Shown here piece after piece: positions 53,321 to 62,540 of a stretch of DNA of 64,000 nt. Made by a program: the position numbers and the translations under genes. Numbering within the stretch: the stretch's first letter is position 1; the number at the start of each line of letters is the position of its first letter. A model generated the notes under the pieces. It saw nothing but the letters and a program-made list of their open reading frames with translations, had not been told where the DNA came from and made no database searches. Origin of the DNA: Rhizobium sullae (lineage in GTDB: Bacteria > Pseudomonadota > Alphaproteobacteria > Rhizobiales > Rhizobiaceae); assembly GCF_900169785.1 (NCBI RefSeq), contig NZ_FWER01000020.1, positions 33,922-97,921 on the forward strand, in the 5' to 3' direction.

Positions 53321-54262
53321 ATGATCCCAGGTTTCCTCGTCACCCATTCCGGTGGCTTCCATGCCGACGAACTAATGTCCAGCGTCATCCTGACCCGGCT
53401 CTTCCCGCAGGCCCGTCTCATCCGCAGCAGGGCGCCGGAATGGATCACGCCCGGCGTGGACCGCATCATCTACGATGTGGGCGGCGCGTATGACGCAGCA
53501 GCGCAGATCTTCGACCACCATCAGCGTGGCGCGCCGGTGCGCGAGGACGGCCGACCGTATAGTTCGTTCGGATTGATCTGGAAGCATTATGGCCGTGACT
53601 ATCTTAATGCCTCGGGCCTTCCCGAAGCGCATATCGAGACCATACATGCCTCTTTCGATGCCAGCTTCGTGCTGCCGGTCGATCTGGTGGACAATGGCGC
53701 GGTTAGTCCATCCGTTGCGGGACCACTGGCAGGGTTGACGCTGCCCGCGTTGCTGGAAACCTTGAAACCCGTTTTCGATGAGACAGACCCGGAGGCGGAA
53801 GACCGCGGATTCCACTCCGCGCTGGCCATCGCCCGGAGTTTCGTGGAGGCAAGGATAGCCCAAAGTGCTGCAAAATTGCGGGCAGAGGCGCTTGTCCATC
53901 AGGCAATCGAGAATACGGGCCAAGGACGCATTCTGGAACTTCCAGTGGGAATGCCCTTCCGTCCCGCGATCATGAAGGCAGGCGCCGATCACCTGCTGTT
54001 TGTCGTTCACCCGCGCGAAAAGGATTGGTGCCTGACGGGCATCCGACGCGAGGACGAAGGCTTTGAGCTGCGCGCAAATCTGCCTGCAGCCTGGGCTGGG
54101 CTGACGAACGGTGATCTGGAGGCGGCTTGCGGCGTCGATGGTGCGAGTTTTTGCCATAACGGCCGCTTCATCGCCGCCGCCAAGACCCGTGAGGCCGCAC
54201 TCGCCATGGCGGAGTTGGCGGTAAAGGATGCTACCATCGGGCAGAAATCGATAGTCGTCTAA
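53321..54262 (+). CDS. MYG1-family (UPF0160) metal-dependent protein
   Basis: 313-residue protein of the MYG1/UPF0160 family, a DHH-like nuclease fold. Metal-ligand blocks: VTHSGGFHADELMSSVIL at the N-terminus and QIFDHHQRGAPVREDG, RPYSSFGLIWKHYG. ATG 53321 gives the normal family start; the frame opens further upstream to 53207 with no family match. In eukaryotes MYG1 is a 3'-5' RNA exonuclease; bacterial roles are less known. It is divergent from the AztD-like gene and might share Zur control. Confidence 0.85.
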   Translation: MIPGFLVTHSGGFHADELMSSVILTRLFPQARLIRSRAPEWITPGVDRIIYDVGGAYDAAAQIFDHHQRGAPVREDGRPYSSFGLIWKHYGRDYLNASGLPEAHIETIHASFDASFVLPVDLVDNGAVSPSVAGPLAGLTLPALLETLKPVFDETDPEAEDRGFHSALAIARSFVEARIAQSAAKLRAEALVHQAIENTGQGRILELPVGMPFRPAIMKAGADHLLFVVHPREKDWCLTGIRREDEGFELRANLPAAWAGLTNGDLEAACGVDGASFCHNGRFIAAAKTREAALAMAELAVKDATIGQKSIVV

Positions 54263-54410
54263 AGCGGAGCCGTTTTAGTCGCTTGGACGCCCGGAAAGCG
54301 ATGGGTAAGATTGGCGGTCCGATCATTGTCGGTGTATGCTATGTTTCGACCACCGTGGGCAATCGCCCCATGCGCTGCAAGAGCCCATCGCACTTAGACG
54401 GAGTTCAAGA

Positions 54411-54893
54411 TTGGCCGTTGCTTTCACCAAGGAAGAGAGTTTCGAAACGGCTTCGGAAACCCTCTTGCCAGACCGTCCGATTTCACCGCATCCGAACCTT
54501 GTTACGGAAGCGGGGTTGAGGGCTCTTGAGTTGCAGCTTCAACAAGCTCGCGAGGCCTACGATGGCGCAAGCACGATCGAAGACGTGAATGAACGGCGAC
54601 GGCAATCAGCCAACCCATTGCGTGATCTGCGCTACTTTTCGGAAAGAGTTCGCACGGCTCAACTTGTCCCCGACCCGGCTTCAACAGATACGGTTGCCTT
54701 TGGGAGCACGGTGACCTTCAGCCGTGACGACGGGCGCGTCCAGACCTATCGCATCGTGGGAGAGGACGAAGCGGATCCCAAGGCCGGATCGATGTCCTTC
54801 GTATCGCCGGTCGCAGGGACACTCAGGGGCAAAGCGGTTGGGGATATCGTCAGCGTGGGCGATCAAGAACTCGAGATCATTGCGATTTCTTAG
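54411..54893 (+). CDS. GreA/GreB-family transcription elongation factor
   Basis: 160-residue Gre-factor-like protein. TTG 54411, seven bases after ggag, gives the usual start AVAFTKEESFETASETLLPD. The N-terminal coiled coil (ALELQLQQAREAYDGASTIE) should enter the RNA polymerase channel; the C-terminal FKBP-like domain has VAFGSTVTFSRDDGR and SFVSPVAGTLRGKAVGD. It is shorter in the coiled coil than canonical GreA and may be a Gre-like or Rnk-like variant that affects polymerase differently. Confidence 0.82.
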   Translation: MAVAFTKEESFETASETLLPDRPISPHPNLVTEAGLRALELQLQQAREAYDGASTIEDVNERRRQSANPLRDLRYFSERVRTAQLVPDPASTDTVAFGSTVTFSRDDGRVQTYRIVGEDEADPKAGSMSFVSPVAGTLRGKAVGDIVSVGDQELEIIAIS

Positions 54894-55125
54894 AGCGCAC
54901 ATCTCGCCGCTGCGAACGCGACGGCTCTGCAAGCGTTTCTCGAACAGCTTCTGGCCATATGAGATGTCGGGCATCGATCATTCTCTCGTCGCGGAGGCAT
55001 GCTCGCGCACCTTCTCCAGTCGGCCCAAGGTCGATATTCGATTGGTTGGTGTGCCATGCAATCAGCCAAGGTTGACATGCCACCGGCATTGGAACGCTGG
55101 CCGCAGACCTGCGCCATCCCATGTT

Positions 55126-56613
55126 TTAATACGGAGTGAGGGCGGCCGGTCTCGCATCTGCCTTGTCGTGGATAGCAAAGCGGTCGACCATGGTCGCGCT
55201 TGCCTGATTGAAACCTACGACGGAAACATCGACGCCACTTCGACGATACCTGAGGACCACCTTGTCGAGCGCCGCCACTGAGGTGATATCCCAGAGGTGG
55301 GCAAGACTGACGTCGATGACGACCTTGCGCACCGAATCGGTGAAGTCGAAGGCTGCAACGAAGCTTTCGGTGGATGCGAAGAATATCTGTCCATCCACAG
55401 CATAGGTTCGTTCCTGCCCGTCCATGCTAGTGGTCTTGGTAACCCGAAACATCCTTGCGACCTTCCCAGCAAAGAAGACACCCGACAGGAGCGCACCCAA
55501 GACGACGCCTTTTGCGAGGTCTTGGGTGGACACCACCGTGACAACGGTCACCAGCATAACAACGGACGACGGGAGCGGATTGCGACGCAGGTCGAGGATT
55601 GAACGCCAGGAGAACGTGCCGATAGACACCATGATCATCACAGCCACCAATGCCGCCATGGGAATGATCCTAACGAGGTCGTCGAGCACAAGGATCAAGA
55701 AGAGCAGAAATGCCCCGGCGACGAAAGTTGAGAGCCTTCCGCGACCGCCCGAACTGACGTTGATCACCGATTGGCCGATCATCGCGCAACCGCCCATGCC
55801 TCCGATCAGGGCGGACGCGATGTTGCCCGTACCCTGTCCAATGCATTCCTGGCTCTTGTTGCTGGCCGTATCGGTCATGTCGTCGACGATCTGCGCCGTC
55901 AACAGTGATTCGAGGAGCCCGACGGCTGCGAGCGTGATCGAGTATGGCAGGATGACCTGCAGTGTCTCCAGCGCAAACGGCACTTGCGGCAGTGCGAGGG
56001 TCGGAAATGAGGATGGCAGTTCGCCAAGGTCGCCGACGGTCCGCAGATCCATGCCGGTCCACCAAGCGGCAACGGTCAGTGCGACGATAGCCACCAGCGG
56101 CGAGGGAATTGCTTTGGTGAGACGAGGAAATAGATAAATGATGGCGAGTCCGGCAGCGATCATCCAATAAGTCTGAACGGGCACGTTGATCAGCTCTGGA
56201 AGCTGGGCCATGAAGATCAGGATAGCCAGGGCATTCACGAAGCCAGTGATGACCGAGCGCGACACGAACCGCATCAGACGGCCGAGCTGCAGAAATCCTG
56301 CGATGATCTGGAGTACGCCCATGAGCATGGTTGCGGCAAAGAGGTATTGGATGCCATGTTCTTTCACCAGCGACACCATCACGACTGCGGTGGCGGCTGT
56401 CGCGGCGGAGATCATGCCCGGACGACCGCCCGTAAACGCACAGACACACGCGATTGCAAAGGAGGCGAACAAGCCGACTTTGGGATCAACGCCTGCGATC
56501 ACAGAGAAACCGATCGCTTCCGGGATGAGCGCCAGGGCGACGACGATGCCGGAAAGAATATCGCCGCGAATGTTGGAGAACCATTCCTGGCGGTAAAAAG
56601 AGAGACTTTTCAT
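55126..56613 (-). CDS. SulP-family anion transporter with STAS domain
   Basis: 495-residue inner-membrane transporter with about 11-12 helices. Family blocks: GDILSGIVVALALIPEAIGF, GRPGMISAATAATAVV, and GQGTGNIASALIGGMGGCAM. The C-terminal STAS domain covers about residues 395-485 (KVVIDVSLAHLWDITSVAAL). Such proteins carry sulfate, bicarbonate or other anions, often with protons or sodium. Standing alone, with no carbonic anhydrase or sulfate genes nearby; substrate undecided. Confidence 0.9.
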   Translation of the reverse strand: MKSLSFYRQEWFSNIRGDILSGIVVALALIPEAIGFSVIAGVDPKVGLFASFAIACVCAFTGGRPGMISAATAATAVVMVSLVKEHGIQYLFAATMLMGVLQIIAGFLQLGRLMRFVSRSVITGFVNALAILIFMAQLPELINVPVQTYWMIAAGLAIIYLFPRLTKAIPSPLVAIVALTVAAWWTGMDLRTVGDLGELPSSFPTLALPQVPFALETLQVILPYSITLAAVGLLESLLTAQIVDDMTDTASNKSQECIGQGTGNIASALIGGMGGCAMIGQSVINVSSGGRGRLSTFVAGAFLLFLILVLDDLVRIIPMAALVAVMIMVSIGTFSWRSILDLRRNPLPSSVVMLVTVVTVVSTQDLAKGVVLGALLSGVFFAGKVARMFRVTKTTSMDGQERTYAVDGQIFFASTESFVAAFDFTDSVRKVVIDVSLAHLWDITSVAALDKVVLRYRRSGVDVSVVGFNQASATMVDRFAIHDKADARPAALTPY

Positions 56614-57269
56614 TGAGAATTCCGCAAAAGTTCAGGACTAACCGGACGATATGGGCCGGTTCAACATCAGGATGTTGTTGCGTTGTCTGGCGGATAGGCG
56701 GCCAGAAGAGCCACCCGGAGTTTCACCGGGTCCGTGCGAATGCTCCCGTATAGCCAGAAGTCGTGCTGCCTTGCAATATGCTGCCAGCGAAGCCGTGCTT
56801 CTCGGAAGTTTGACGTTGCCGTACTGAGCGGGGCTTCAACGAGAAATTCGAGGAACACGACCTGATGGGGATGTCGCTTATCGCCGCGACGACACCTGGC
56901 TATCTGCGTCGCTGGTCGGCCCGGCTTGAAACCGGTTCTGTGCCGGATGATCTGCCAAGCCGGAATTTCGAGTTGGGAAGGCCAGCGGCATCGCTTTCCG
57001 GATCGGCCGCGGTTGGATCTTGTTCGCGCAGGCACGTGAGGCGATCGCAGCAGATGAAAGGGGGCAATGGGATGAGCTTGCCCTGCTGCACGATCCGTGT
57101 CTAGCATTCCAAGAAACGCGATGGTTGCGTCCGAAACCATACAATCCTGAAACACCAACGGCCTCAGCATACATCATGGCCGCTCATTCGGCACGTCCGG
57201 TCGGGCGGCCTTGGGTCAAGGTAAATTCCACCGCTTCGCCGGGCGCCGTTTGACGGCCGCCGGTGAAAA
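56614..57269. other. Long gap, only doubtful frames
   Basis: 656 bases. A 167-codon frame on minus (56667-57170) and a 77-codon frame on plus (57020-57253) overlap; neither has a good ribosome site or known family. The end of the minus frame (LRWQHIARQHDFWLYGSIRT) looks protein-like and may be a short real gene or a remnant, but I cannot support it. Confidence 0.35.
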
Positions 57270-57740
57270 TCATCTTGGATCTGGCCTCAGTGAGAAATCA
57301 GTGAGGATAGCCCGCTGGTTTTTGAGTATCTTCTGCTCGGCCTGCGGCAGCGAAAACCAGTTCGCCCTGTCCACTTCCGGAAACGACCTCATGGTTCCCG
57401 ATCTGGGTGGCCATTCGATGTGGAATGTGTTGCTGGTGATTGTTTTCACATCGATGCAGACGTCGGCCTCGACCGCCCAGGCGATCACGATTTTGCCGCC
57501 AGGCTGTTTGTACTCTCCGAGACGAGCGAAGCATCCATCGATGTCCACACCGAGCTCTTCCTTGACCTCGCGCCGAGCTGCCATCAACTCATCTTCTCCC
57601 TCATTAATCAGACCCTTCGGTATCGACCAGGCGCCGTCGTCCTTCTTGATCCAGAACGGTCCTCCCGGATGAACCAGCAAGACTTCATGATGGCCATCGA
57701 CCTGGCGGTATATTAACAAACCGGCACTGCGCTTTGCCAT
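57270..57740 (-). CDS. Nudix hydrolase
   Basis: 156-residue pyrophosphohydrolase. The Nudix box is perfect: Gly of GLINEGE through REVKEELGV fits Gx5Ex7REUxEExGU (about residues 43-65). The N-terminus KRSAGLLIYRQVDGHHEVL and the segment IVIAWAVEADV match the house-cleaning or diadenosine-polyphosphate type. Substrate unknown. Ribosome site aggaggcc before the start at 57740. Confidence 0.9.
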   Translation of the reverse strand: MAKRSAGLLIYRQVDGHHEVLLVHPGGPFWIKKDDGAWSIPKGLINEGEDELMAARREVKEELGVDIDGCFARLGEYKQPGGKIVIAWAVEADVCIDVKTITSNTFHIEWPPRSGTMRSFPEVDRANWFSLPQAEQKILKNQRAILTDFSLRPDPR

Positions 57741-58061
57741 CCTGGCCTCCTAGCTGTGCTGCCGCCTCATCTCCATGGCAACCTCAATCCGATCTTGCCC
57801 AACAGGTTCCAATGTGTGCTCCTCCTTTGCGAAAACGGCGGCGATGTTCCCGCTCCGCTTCGTAAGGTCGTCCAACTGGTCTCCTCAGGCAGCCACGATA
57901 ATGCGCGTGGTCATCTCATTCCAATGGCATCATGAACTTGCCGAAACGCACCGATGATAACATCGGATGCATCGCGCCGCCCGCCTGCGCTTTAACCTTA
58001 CCGGCTAAGCTTAACGCCACCTTGGGCTTGCAAGATTGATTGGCTGTGACAAGGTGATGCC
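57741..58061. other. Intergenic region
   Basis: 321 bases between the divergent Nudix gene and the small protein gene at 58062. No gene or strong promoter was recognised. Confidence 0.4.
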
Positions 58062-58286
58062 ATGACGAACATCAGGCCTCCTCAATACAGTGTCGAACAG
58101 CTCGAACGCTCGCGCGATTGTGATGCGATCTGCTATGAAGCCCTTACCGATGTCGTGCGCTGCGCCGTGGCGGCAGGATGGCGCGAGGAGGAGGTGGCTC
58201 TCCATCTCGCTGATGCAGCAGAAAGCTATATTGTTTATCTGGCAACCAAGCCGACACGTCGCTGGATCGCAGCCAATAGCAACTGA
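58062..58286 (+). CDS. Small protein of unknown function
   Basis: 74 residues, not recognised as a named family but gene-like: aaggtgatgcc upstream of the ATG, balanced composition, helical pattern with acidic and aromatic residues (GWREEEVALHLADAAESYIV). It precedes the second XRE gene by 222 bases on the same strand. Confidence 0.55.
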   Translation: MTNIRPPQYSVEQLERSRDCDAICYEALTDVVRCAVAAGWREEEVALHLADAAESYIVYLATKPTRRWIAANSN

Positions 58287-58508
58287 TGGGAAAGTGGGCC
58301 TAGTGGACTAGGATCCGCGTTTGGTGCCAATATGCTGGCTTGGACGACGGTCGTGCTTTATCAGTGCCTCGCGTGCGGTTAACGAACTGGGTACTCTGCG
58401 GGGTGTTGGTGTCGCGTTTGCCTTCAGGATTAATCCGGTGTTGCGTGGTTGAGACCGATGTAACGCCGTCCTTTGCAAGCACAGCCCCGAAAGGAACGAC
58501 GAAGCGAT

Positions 58509-58949
58509 ATGGAAAACGTGAATACTGTACATCTGGCCCACAATCCGCGCAGAACAACGGACGTGGATGCGGTGATCGGAGCTCGTCTCAGGCTCGCACG
58601 TGCTAATGCGGGCTTGTCTCAGACGATAGTTGCGGAACAGCTCGGGGTGACTTTCCAACAAATCCAAAAATACGAAAAAGGGTCGAACCGGATCAGTGCT
58701 GCGACACTGCATAACATCTCGTTGATCTTTGGCCTGCCCATTACGTTTTTCTTCGACGACGTAGGAAAAGCGGACGTCGCGCCAAATCAGGCGCTTGAAC
58801 GGCAGGTCGATCTCGCGATGACAAAGCGGGGACAGAAGCTTCTTGGCGTTTTCCAGCGCGCGTCGCCAAAGCTTCAAGCCAGCATCGTTGCCTTGTTGCA
58901 GGCGGCGGCCGGAAGCGGTGACGATGAGGATCTCGAGCTCGACGAATGA
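58509..58949 (+). CDS. XRE-family regulator, second PraR-like copy
   Basis: 146-residue DNA-binding protein, helix-turn-helix at about residues 22-78 (ARLRLARANAGLSQTIVAEQ and GVTFQQIQKYEKGSNRI). The recognition region is almost the same as in the regulator at 38670, so both may bind similar operators. The C-terminal half (LGVFQRASPKLQASIVALLQ) ends in an acidic tail GDDEDLELDE. ATG 58509 follows cgaagcgat. A strong terminator lies 87 bases downstream. Confidence 0.82.
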   Translation: MENVNTVHLAHNPRRTTDVDAVIGARLRLARANAGLSQTIVAEQLGVTFQQIQKYEKGSNRISAATLHNISLIFGLPITFFFDDVGKADVAPNQALERQVDLAMTKRGQKLLGVFQRASPKLQASIVALLQAAAGSGDDEDLELDE

Positions 58950-59036
58950 CGAGCCGCCCATACCGCCTCGATCGCTCGTGAGGTGATGCTAATTGCCGGC
59001 TGCATAGGCACCCGCCAGGCCGCCGTCGCAGCGACA

Positions 59037-59079
59037 GAGACCCGGCGGCAGCTTCCTGCGGCCGCACCGGGTCTCTTTT
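59037..59079 (+). terminator. Rho-independent terminator after the XRE gene
   Basis: GAGACCCGG (59037-59045) pairs perfectly with CCGGGTCTC (59067-59075), and a TTTT run follows. It ends the transcript of the XRE gene. Confidence 0.8.
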
Positions 59080-59870
59080 GCCGCAGTAGGGGTCCCACGG
59101 CCTGACAACGTTGATTGCTGTCGGTGAGTCGCGCCACCTCAATGAAATCGTAAGGATAACGGCCGGTAAATATCCACTGGTGATGTTTCCGCCCGGAACG
59201 TTGTCCGTGAGCGTGCTGGTTGAGACATCCGCTTCGAACTGAGGAGGATTGACCAGTGAGAACCTTGCACGTGGAGATCTCGTCAAAACGGGGACCGGCG
59301 AGCTAAGCGAGACGTTCGAGCTGTGTCCGGACTGCCAGCATCGGCAATGTGGCTGACCCCGGTAAGTGGCCTCGACGTCGATCTGCCTCGTTGAATTTCA
59401 TTAGCAAATTTCCGCTGTTGCGCGGCTGATACTGACGGACTCGAGCCGAAGAAATTCTGTTCCCTCGCATCCCTGGATACGTTTCGCGGCTGCCTTACCG
59501 GAATTTACGGCAAGACGCCGTCTTAGGTCTATTCAAGGCCATAACGGCCATGCTCATTTTGGTTGCACGTGCTTTTTCGCTTAGGTTGCACATTCGTGAG
59601 ACAATTCGGCTATAAACTCTGCCGGCGGCCATTTGGGGGATCGGACAGCCAAGGCGCGGCGTGGCGCGTTTTCACTCGGACGAATGCTGATGGCGCTGAT
59701 GCGCCTGAAATGGGGGGAGGCTGGATAAAAAGGGCGTCGTGAGCATTGTCGCTACGCCGCCACCCGGATTTTGCCTTTGCCTCATATTCAGAAACGTCTA
59801 TTTATGTCGGCGCAAAATGCGATTTGCCGGACGAAAGTGCGGCAGGGTTAAATGATCAAAGGAAGACGAT
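59080..59870. other. Long gap before the cold-shock gene
   Basis: 791 bases. A 35-codon plus frame from TTG 59252 after gaggagg ends in CPDCQHRQCG, a zinc-ribbon-like tail, but is too short to support. The last ~150 bases probably hold the long 5' leader typical of cold-shock mRNAs. Confidence 0.4.
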
Positions 59871-60077
59871 ATGGCGACCGGTACGGTAAAATGGTTCAAT
59901 GCAACGAAGGGCTTTGGTTTCATCCAGCCGGACGACGGAAGCGCTGACGTCTTCGTCCACATTTCTGCGGTCGAGCGGGCTGGCATGCGTGGCCTGAACG
60001 ACGGCCAGAAGATTACCTATGAGCTGGTGAAGGATCGCAAGTCCGGCAAGATGTCGGCGGACAATCTGCAGGCTTGA
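59871..60077 (+). CDS. Cold-shock protein (CspA family)
   Basis: 68-residue single cold-shock domain with RNP1 KGFGFIQPDDG and RNP2 VFVHISAVE, an RNA/DNA chaperone of the cytosol. Ribosome site ggaag before the ATG. Followed by a terminator hairpin. A paralogue lies at 63024 on the other strand. Confidence 0.95.
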   Translation: MATGTVKWFNATKGFGFIQPDDGSADVFVHISAVERAGMRGLNDGQKITYELVKDRKSGKMSADNLQA

Positions 60078-60103
60078 GCCTGATTTCGATGCGACAGCCG
60101 GAA

Positions 60104-60124
60104 GGCCGGGTTCGCCCGGCCCTT
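60104..60124 (+). terminator. Terminator after the first cold-shock gene
   Basis: GGCCGGG and CCCGGCC pair around ttcg (60104-60121), followed by ctttcg. A compact stable hairpin 27 bases after the stop codon. Confidence 0.7.
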
Positions 60125-60219
60125 TCGTTGCCAATGTCTTGGGCACCTTGTTGGTTTCGCTCTGGCAGAGTAACACCTTGCGAACATCGGGCATTACCGA
60201 GGAACGCAATACGACGACA

Positions 60220-60434
60220 GTGACAACAAAGGGCAAGTTCCGAAACCTGTCCGCGATCTGCTGCGGCTCGTTCCCGGAAGTAAGGTTGATTTCCGCTCTG
60301 CCGCCGATGGCAGCATTGTCGTGGTGCGAGCGGACAAGAAGCAGCCTGTAAGCCGGTTTGCGCAGTTGCGCAGCCATGGGGTAAGGTGCCCGGGCACCGA
60401 CGCCATCATGGCCTTGACACGTGGCGACGCTTGA
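60220..60434 (+). pseudogene. AbrB/MazE-type antitoxin (VapB-like), frameshifted
   Basis: The start reads TTTVTTKGK, then a small deletion shifts the frame, and the remainder is PKPVRDLLRLVPGSKVDFRS, AADGSIVVVRADKKQPVSRF, ending RGDA and TGA at 60432. This is the swapped-hairpin antitoxin domain whose VTTKGQVTIPKPVR core has lost several bases. Its stop overlaps the TTG of the following PIN-toxin remnant, as in intact VapBC operons. Confidence 0.65.
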
Positions 60435-60545
60435 CCCTCATCGATACCAATATCCTCTGAGACGTTGCCACCGATGGCCCGGAGTGGGTGGATTGGTCGA
60501 TTGCACGACTTGAAGCGGTGAGAGAGACGGGGAGCGTCCGGGCTC
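60431..60545 (+). pseudogene. PIN-domain toxin (VapC-like) remnant with internal stop
   Basis: TTG 60431 opens TLIDTNIL with the first metal aspartate, then an in-frame TGA at 60458, then DVATDGPEWVDWSIARLEAV. The rest of the PIN domain is missing; the sequence runs into the MBL-fold gene on the other strand. It is the inactive partner of the VapB-like remnant. Confidence 0.65.
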
Positions 60546-60547
60546 GT

Positions 60548-61531
60548 TCACTCGCCTCTGGCTGCTGTCTCGAACTCTGCTTGTAGCTCCGCTTCGCGCC
60601 CGAGATAGCGCGGAGAAAAATGCATCGGGATCCGGCGTGCCGCTTTTGCGGCAGCAGCGATCTGCCCAGCCTGGCGGGCTGTCAAATGCCGTTTGGACTC
60701 CGCGAGGCGCATGTCCTGTTCAAGAAAGACGCTTTCGATGAAGAGATAGTCCGCGTTTCTTGCAAGCCTTGCGATTTTATTCACATTCGCCGGTGTGAAG
60801 GCAAAGTCGGTGGCATAGACGACCCGCATTCCGGGCGCCGTGACAAGCGCTCCAGAGGCTAGCAAATCTGACAGGATAACTTGCCGTTCGCCGTCAATGG
60901 AGATGGCCGTTTGAGGATCAGCGCGCCCACGCACCAGCCGCTTGGCCTCCGTCAGCCATGGCCCGACGGGCAGCCGGCACCTTTCCAAGTCTACCTTATG
61001 AACATTGACACGGAGCCGTTCCTGAAACGCGAAGGCAAGGGATGGAATTCCGTGATCTAGACGCGCCGCTTCGACGTGAAAGTTAGGCTCGTCGTAAAGA
61101 ATGTGCGAGGAGATTGGCAGATCGGAGGGAATGCCGGGCGCGAAACGCCAACGTGACTTGAAGCTTTGCTGTTTGACGGCATTGCCTGCGTTCCACTCGA
61201 CGGCGCGGATGATGAAATCGGGCGAAGTTTCGTCGAGGAGGTTCCAAGTATAGGCCCGAAGCTTGGCTTGGACGGCATCGATGATGCCTAGTGGTCCGAA
61301 GATCGTCAAAGCGGCGTCGCGATGCAGAAACAGGCGTAGAAGATGGTCGAAGCCAATAAAATGATCCATGTGCATATGTGAGACGAAGACGTGCTGCACG
61401 CGCAAGATTTCTCGAGTTGACAGGCTGGTGAGATCACCGAGATCAAAAAGAAGGGCACGCTTCCCGAAGCTGAAGTCGAGCAGCAGCCCGGGATCGCCGA
61501 ACACGTCATTCACCAAACGCGGCTGCACCAT
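60548..61531 (-). CDS. MBL-fold metallo-hydrolase, RNase Z-like
   Basis: Zinc hydrolase of about 327 residues with VFVSHMHMDHFIGFDHLLRL near residue 50 (HxHxDH) and later VVYATDFAFTPANVNKIARL and IPMHFSPRYLG for the remaining metal ligands. N-terminus MVQPRLVNDVFGDPGLLLDF suits the RNase Z-like group. The frame stays open to 61666; 61531 is the first Met next to the fold and no strong ribosome site decides. It is a distant paralogue of the hydrolase at 29322. Confidence 0.82.
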   Translation of the reverse strand: MVQPRLVNDVFGDPGLLLDFSFGKRALLFDLGDLTSLSTREILRVQHVFVSHMHMDHFIGFDHLLRLFLHRDAALTIFGPLGIIDAVQAKLRAYTWNLLDETSPDFIIRAVEWNAGNAVKQQSFKSRWRFAPGIPSDLPISSHILYDEPNFHVEAARLDHGIPSLAFAFQERLRVNVHKVDLERCRLPVGPWLTEAKRLVRGRADPQTAISIDGERQVILSDLLASGALVTAPGMRVVYATDFAFTPANVNKIARLARNADYLFIESVFLEQDMRLAESKRHLTARQAGQIAAAAKAARRIPMHFSPRYLGREAELQAEFETAARGE

Positions 61532-61540
61532 CAGGACCAA

Positions 61541-61974
61541 CTTCGTAACTTCATCTTGACCTCGTTGCTCGCGTGCGTGTCTCCCGCACGCACCTTGCTT
61601 TAGCGTTTGCGAACTCGGTAGCCTCGGCGTCGTCTGATTTATGACTTTCGTCTCGACGCTGCCCATGGCTTTGAAACCGGCAACATCGACCCGAAAGGCT
61701 CCGAACCCGGCGGGACGGACGGACCCAGCAATTCGGAGACGGGTACCTGACTTGGTCCGTCACCTCGCGGAGTCCGCTGTCGGTTAGCGGGGCGACGAGG
61801 CGGCATTCTCTCGGTGATATCCGTAACCGCATCCATTAAGAAAAGTTCCCTGATGAGATTGCAGGCATGCAGCGGAGCGTTCTCTGAAGCGGTTCGCCTC
61901 GATCTCAATTTGGGGCCGGGCGAGCTTCCGACTGGACGATGTTGGAGTGCGCGCGCCTGCCTCGGAATTTTATC
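61541..61974. other. Intergenic region upstream of the ferritin-like gene
   Basis: Holds the promoters of the divergent MBL-fold and ferritin-like genes. No coding frame was supported. Confidence 0.4.
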
Positions 61975-61999
61975 GGAACCTTCAGCCTCTGATGCGGTT
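61975..61999 (+). promoter_or_regulatory. EcfG-type general stress promoter
   Basis: GGAAC at 61975-61979, 16 bases, then GGTT (consensus CGTT), about 46 bases before the start at 62046. It fits sigma EcfG control of the ferritin-like stress gene. An EcfG-like sigma factor is encoded at 20981. Confidence 0.55.
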
Positions 62000-62045
62000 T
62001 AAAGGGCTAAGACAATCCAGTCGGGCCGGCGAAAGGATCATTGCG

Positions 62046-62540
62046 ATGCAGATCAGCAATTTCAAGGACATGTATCTTGCCGAACTTCAGGAACTTGTAA
62101 GCACCGAAGCGCAACTCGCCGAATCGTTGCTGCAAATGGCCGAGGTGGCGTCGCATCCGGCCTTGAAGGAGGCGCTCGTCCGCCACCGCGAACAAACAGA
62201 GGTCCAGAAAGAACGTCTCGTGTCGCTCCTGCAAAAACATGGAGCTGACCCGACGGCGCATACCGACCAGGCCATGCAGGCGCTGATCGGCGAAACCGAA
62301 AAAATGGTCACCATGCTGAAGGGCAACGACCTTCGTGACGCGGGTCTCATCGCCTCAGCCCAGAGGCTCGAACATTACGAGATCGCGGCATACGGTACGG
62401 CTGCGGCTCTCGCCGGGCAGTTGAACCTGCGCGACGATCAGCAAACGCTGCACACGAGCCTTGAAGAAGAGAAGCAGACGGACCTTCTCCTGACGCAACT
62501 GGCCAAACGCGAAATAAACCCGCACGCGGTGGCCGCCTGA
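62046..62540 (+). CDS. Ferritin-like stress protein, YciE/YciF (DUF892) family
   Basis: 164-residue four-helix protein: ISNFKDMYLAELQELVSTEA, RHREQTEVQKERLVSLLQKH, QRLEHYEIAAYGTAAALAGQ, SLEEEKQTDLLLTQLAK. The glutamate/histidine pairs of the diiron site are present. ATG 62046 follows gaaaggatcattgcg. Family members are induced by osmotic or general stress, which agrees with the EcfG-type promoter. The broken SPW gene follows directly. Confidence 0.87.
   Translation: MQISNFKDMYLAELQELVSTEAQLAESLLQMAEVASHPALKEALVRHREQTEVQKERLVSLLQKHGADPTAHTDQAMQALIGETEKMVTMLKGNDLRDAGLIASAQRLEHYEIAAYGTAAALAGQLNLRDDQQTLHTSLEEEKQTDLLLTQLAKREINPHAVAA

Noticed and set aside
59252..59359. 35-codon frame from TTG with CPDCQHRQC end
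   Set aside because: A ribosome-like gaggagg precedes it and the tail could bind zinc, but it is too short to support without homologues.
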